The notes under the pieces were generated by a model. That model ran no database searches, had not been told where the DNA came from, and worked only from the letters and a program-made list of their open reading frames with translations. Below are positions 60,996-64,000 of a stretch of 64,000 nt of DNA, piece by piece. A program made the translations under genes and the position numbers. The DNA is from Caballeronia fortuita. GTDB lineage: Bacteria; Pseudomonadota; Gammaproteobacteria; Burkholderiales; Burkholderiaceae. The stretch covers positions 124,001 to 188,000 of the forward strand of contig NZ_FCNX02000016.1 in assembly GCF_001544835.2 (NCBI RefSeq). The letters are read 5' to 3'. The stretch's first letter is position 1. Every line of letters starts with the position of its first letter.

Positions 60996-61631
60996 CTATT
61001 CGCCGATGATGACGTTGCTCGTGCCGCCCACGGCATTCTTCGGCGGCGCCGGCGGCGCGGGTTCCAGCGACGGCGCGGGCGGCGCCTTGGCCGTGCCCGT
61101 CGCGGGAAGCTGGACGCCCGCCACGGCGGGGCGCAGATCGAAGGGTTGCGCGTTCGAATCGTCCGGGTCCATGCGCTCGCCCGACACGCTGCCGTCCGCC
61201 GCGAACTTGCCGACCCAGTTGCCCGTGATGTGCGTGCCGTCGTTCGATTCCTCGATCTCGAGCGTGTCGCCGTCACGATCGCCCGCTACCAGAATCACGT
61301 TCGGGCTGCCAGCGAACTTGTATTCGCCGTGCACGCCGGACGGCTCGTCGGCCTTCGCGCCGAGCTTCATCTCGATCTGCCGGTCGCCGAGCGTGCCGAC
61401 ATAGCGCGGAAATTTCGCGTATTCCGGATTCGGCGTGAGCGGCTTTTGCGGCGGCAGCGCCAGTTCCCGGATCGCGGCCTGCGCGCCGTGCGCGTCGGCA
61501 CCCGTTGGCTCGCGCTCGGTTTGCGGCAACACGCCCGCCTGCCCCGCCGGCATCGGCGAATTGCACGCGGCGAGCGCGGTGAAGAGCGTCGAGGCCGCGA
61601 TCATCCGCGGCCACTTCATGCTTTGAATCAT
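60996..61631 (-). CDS. Lipoprotein of unknown function
   Basis: 211 residues from ATG 61631 after AAGGACTCACGG. The lipobox LAAC lies at about 20-23 in TALAACNSPMP, so the mature protein is lipid-anchored. The central part (about 75-165) contains GTLGDRQIEMKLGAKADEPS and VAGDRDGDTLEIEES. The C-terminal tail is Pro/Ala-rich. No family was recognised. It lies between bktB and metC on the same strand, 11 bp after bktB, so it may be cotranscribed. Confidence 0.75.
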   Translation of the reverse strand: MIQSMKWPRMIAASTLFTALAACNSPMPAGQAGVLPQTEREPTGADAHGAQAAIRELALPPQKPLTPNPEYAKFPRYVGTLGDRQIEMKLGAKADEPSGVHGEYKFAGSPNVILVAGDRDGDTLEIEESNDGTHITGNWVGKFAADGSVSGERMDPDDSNAQPFDLRPAVAGVQLPATGTAKAPPAPSLEPAPPAPPKNAVGGTSNVIIGE

Positions 61632-61642
61632 CCGTGAGTCCT

Positions 61643-62827
61643 TCAAATGCGCTCGAAGATCGCCGCGATGCCCTGCCCGCCACCGATGCACATCGTCACG
61701 AGCGCGTAACGGCCGCCGATGCGCTGCAGCTCGTACAGCGCCTTCACGGTGATGAGCGCGCCGGTCGCGCCGATCGGATGCCCGAGCGAAATGCCCGAGC
61801 CGTTCGGATTGACCTTCGCGGGATCGAGCTTCAGTTCCTGCGACACGGCGCACGCCTGCGCGGCGAACGCTTCATTGGCTTCGATGACATCGAGGTCGTC
61901 GACGGAGAGGCCCGCGCGCTCCAGCACCTTCTGCGTAGCGGGAACAGGGCCGATGCCCATGATCTTCGGATCCACGCCCGCGTGCGCGTACGCGACGAGA
62001 CGCGCGAGCGGCTTCGCGCCGCGCTTCTCGGCCAGCGAGCGCTCCATCAGCACGACGGCCGCGGCCGCATCGTTGATGCCCGACGCGTTGCCCGCCGTCA
62101 CCGTGCCGTTTTCCTTCGCGAAAACCGGCTTGAGCTTCGCGAAGTCTTCGGCAGTCGCGTTCATGCGGACGTGCTCGTCGCGGTCGAATACAGTGTCGCC
62201 TTTTTTCGACGCGAGCGTGATCGGCAGAATCTGGTCCTTGAAGTAGCCCGCTTCGATCGCCTTTGCCGCGCGCCGGTGCGATTCCAGCGCGAGCGCGTCC
62301 TGCATTTCGCGCGTGATGCCGAACTTCGCGGCGACGTTCTCGGCCGTCACGCCCATGTGGATCTTGTCGAACGGATCGTTGAGCGCGCCCACCATCATGT
62401 CGACGATGCGCGTGTCGCCCATGCGCTGGCCGAAGCGCGCGGTGGGCATCACGTACGGCGCGCGGCTCATGCTTTCCGCGCCGCCGCCGATCGCGACATC
62501 GGCATCGCCGAGGAGAATCGATTGCGATGCCGACACGATCGCCTGCAAGCCCGAGCCGCACAGCCGGTTCACCGTGAGCGCGGGCGCGTGCTGCGTGACG
62601 CCGCCGTCGAGCGCCGCGACGCGCGCGAGGTACATGTCGCGCGGCTCGCTATGAATGACATTGCCGAACACGACATGCCCGACTTCGTCGCCCGCGACGT
62701 TCGCGCGGGAAAGCGCCTCGCGCACGACGCGTGCGCCGAGATCGGTCGGGGCAAAGTCCTTGAGCGCGCCGCCGAAATCGCCAATTGCCGTGCGCACGCC
62801 GCTCACCACCACCACTTCTCGTTGCAT
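61643..62827 (-). CDS. bktB: Beta-ketothiolase BktB / acetyl-CoA C-acyltransferase
   Basis: 394 residues. Condenses or cleaves beta-ketoacyl-CoA, used in fatty acid and polyhydroxyalkanoate metabolism. The nucleophile is C90 in NRLCGSGLQ; GHPIGATGALITV carries the catalytic His and CIGGGQGIAAIFERI the second Cys. The sequence closely follows Cupriavidus BktB, including MQREVVVVSGVRTAIGDFGG at the start. The open frame beyond 62827 is not part of it. Confidence 0.95.
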   Translation of the reverse strand: MQREVVVVSGVRTAIGDFGGALKDFAPTDLGARVVREALSRANVAGDEVGHVVFGNVIHSEPRDMYLARVAALDGGVTQHAPALTVNRLCGSGLQAIVSASQSILLGDADVAIGGGAESMSRAPYVMPTARFGQRMGDTRIVDMMVGALNDPFDKIHMGVTAENVAAKFGITREMQDALALESHRRAAKAIEAGYFKDQILPITLASKKGDTVFDRDEHVRMNATAEDFAKLKPVFAKENGTVTAGNASGINDAAAAVVLMERSLAEKRGAKPLARLVAYAHAGVDPKIMGIGPVPATQKVLERAGLSVDDLDVIEANEAFAAQACAVSQELKLDPAKVNPNGSGISLGHPIGATGALITVKALYELQRIGGRYALVTMCIGGGQGIAAIFERI

Positions 62828-62855
62828 GTTGCGGTCTCCGTTGTTTGAGGTACGG

Positions 62856-63779
62856 CTATTCTGCCAGCGCGCGCTCGACCTCGTCCTTGCGCGGAATCGG
62901 CGCCACGGCGCCAAAGCCTTGCGTCGACAAAGCCGCCGCGGCATTCGCATAGCGCGCCGCCGCGAAGGGATCGTCGCCGGCGACGATGCGCGCGATGAAC
63001 GCGCCGCCGAAGCAATCGCCCGCGCCGGTCGCATCGACCGCCCGCACGGCGCGGCCCGGCACCACGCGCCGCTCGCCGGGCGTCGCAATGTACGCGCCTT
63101 CGCGGCCGAGCTTCAGCGCGACCACTTTCGGCCCGAGCGCAAGCAATGCATCGACGATCGCGTCCTTGTCTTCGTGGCCGGTGAGCAGCGTGACGTCATC
63201 CCAGCTCGGCAAGCAGATGTCCGTCGAACGGATGGCTTCCATCATCACCGCGCGGGCGCGCGCGAGCGGCCACAGCTTCAGGCGCAGGTTCGTGTCGAAG
63301 CTGACTTTGACGCCATGTGAGCGCGCATGGTCGATGGCGGCGAGCGCGGCATCGCACGCGGATACGCCGATCGCGAGACTGATGCCCGACAGATGCACGA
63401 CCTTCGCGGCGGCGATCGCATCGAGCGGCACATGCGACGGCGCGTAGCGGCTCGCCGCCGACCCCGCGCGCAGATAGTCGAAGCGATGCCCGTTCTCGCC
63501 GTGCGACACGAAATAGACGCCCGTGGGCGCGTCGTGATCGACGCGGACCGTCGATGTGTCGACGTTTTCCGCGCGCCACAGATCGAGCAGCAATTGCCCG
63601 AAGTGATCGTTGCCGACGGCGGACACGAAGCCCGTCGACGCGCCCTGGCGCGAGGCCGCGATCAGGAAGTTGGAGACGTCGCCGCCGAAGCCTTGCAGAT
63701 AGTTCGGCTGGTCGCGCGTCGACTGATTGAACTCGATCATCGCCTCGCCGAGCGCGAGGACGTGCGGCGTCTGCGGCAT
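62856..63779 (-). CDS. PfkB-family sugar kinase, 2-keto-3-deoxygluconate kinase-like
   Basis: 307 residues from ATG 63779. PfkB fold: LALGEAMIEFNQ at the N-terminus, NLRLKLWPLARARAVM for the substrate region, and DATGAGDCFGGAFIARI with the catalytic Asp. Similar to KdgK, which makes 2-keto-3-deoxy-6-phosphogluconate. The ATG is 4 bp after the rimO stop, so the two are probably cotranscribed. The exact sugar acid is not decided by sequence. Confidence 0.85.
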   Translation of the reverse strand: MPQTPHVLALGEAMIEFNQSTRDQPNYLQGFGGDVSNFLIAASRQGASTGFVSAVGNDHFGQLLLDLWRAENVDTSTVRVDHDAPTGVYFVSHGENGHRFDYLRAGSAASRYAPSHVPLDAIAAAKVVHLSGISLAIGVSACDAALAAIDHARSHGVKVSFDTNLRLKLWPLARARAVMMEAIRSTDICLPSWDDVTLLTGHEDKDAIVDALLALGPKVVALKLGREGAYIATPGERRVVPGRAVRAVDATGAGDCFGGAFIARIVAGDDPFAAARYANAAAALSTQGFGAVAPIPRKDEVERALAE

Positions 63780-63783
63780 ATGC

Positions 63784-64000
63784 TCAGACCTCGCCCCAAA
63801 GATCGTGGCCATCGGCGCCGGTGATCTTCACCGACACGAAGTCGCCGGCCTTGTAGCGCTTCGATGCCTTCGTCGTCGGCGCGATGTAGACGACGCCGTC
63901 GATTTCCGGTGCGTCCGCCGCCGTACGGCCGATGCCGCCTTCCGCGCCCACTTCGTCGACGAGCACTTTCAGCGTCTTGCCGACCTTCTTCTTCATGCGC
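63784..64000 (-). CDS. rimO: Ribosomal protein S12 methylthiotransferase RimO (partial, C-terminus)
   Basis: Only the last 72 residues are inside the window; the 5' part lies beyond the right edge. The sequence ending KAGDFVSVKITGADGHDLWGEV is the C-terminal TRAM domain of RimO, preceded by KKKVGKTLKVLVDEVGAEGG and RTAADAPEIDGVVYI. RimO adds a methylthio group to an Asp of S12. The radical-SAM part is not visible. Confidence 0.9.
   Translation of the reverse strand, partial: RMKKKVGKTLKVLVDEVGAEGGIGRTAADAPEIDGVVYIAPTTKASKRYKAGDFVSVKITGADGHDLWGEV

Overview
The window is a GC-rich, densely coded chromosomal segment of a beta-proteobacterium. Gene content points to Burkholderia sensu lato, most likely a Paraburkholderia/Caballeronia-type genome: BktB-type beta-ketothiolase, a heme oxygenase-bacteriophytochrome operon, Ku/LigD, fetAB, and an rpsF-priB-rpsR-rplI-dnaB block beside a Pit accessory gene. 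The genus call is inference. I see no tRNA, rRNA, CRISPR array, transposase, integrase or prophage gene.

Layout. 1-3.6 kb: minus-strand Pit accessory gene (cut by the left edge), dnaB, and the rplI-rpsR-priB-rpsF ribosomal operon with a good promoter and terminator. 3.6-8.3 kb: LysR regulator divergent from gcl-hyi-glxR, which turns glyoxylate into glycerate. 8.6-17.3 kb: Kbp/LysM protein, FAD disulfide oxidoreductase, a Na+/H+ antiporter coupled to a P-loop kinase, a saccharopine dehydrogenase-like gene with an Lrp regulator, a LysR, a Spy-like periplasmic protein and a PGDYG protein. 17.4-24.7 kb: one long minus-strand cluster kguE-kguK-kguT-kguD-ptxS (2-ketogluconate use), followed without a gap by a YhfC-type membrane protease and a small unknown protein; a PtxS-like operator lies in front of kguE. 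24.8-31.5 kb: LysR / yeiH / soeABC, a plausible cytoplasmic sulfite oxidation and sulfate export module. 31.5-36.5 kb: PLP sulfur-amino-acid enzyme, GST, DkgB-like reductase, ClC channel. 36.7-45.4 kb: small proteins, a DnaA-box-rich spacer, DUF2946 plus TonB receptor, AsmA, FetAB, two VOC proteins. 45.5-51 kb: light-sensing operon bphO-bphP-response regulator-hybrid kinase. 51.2-55.2 kb: Ku-LigD repair genes plus a small hydrophilic protein. 55.4-64 kb: secreted protein, quinone oxidoreductase divergent from a LysR, serB, metC-like lyase, lipoprotein, bktB, PfkB kinase and the 3' end of rimO.

The most unusual feature is a family of three ~605-630 bp non-coding elements (9194-9799, 20760-21389, 59114-59718). 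Each is a long imperfect inverted repeat whose arms carry two conserved small hairpins. Five of the six element ends lie within 6-55 bp of a stop codon. Two copies sit between convergent genes; the third splits kguT from kguD inside the 2-ketogluconate operon. They look like a mobile or amplified family that may act as bidirectional terminators or as a structured RNA source.
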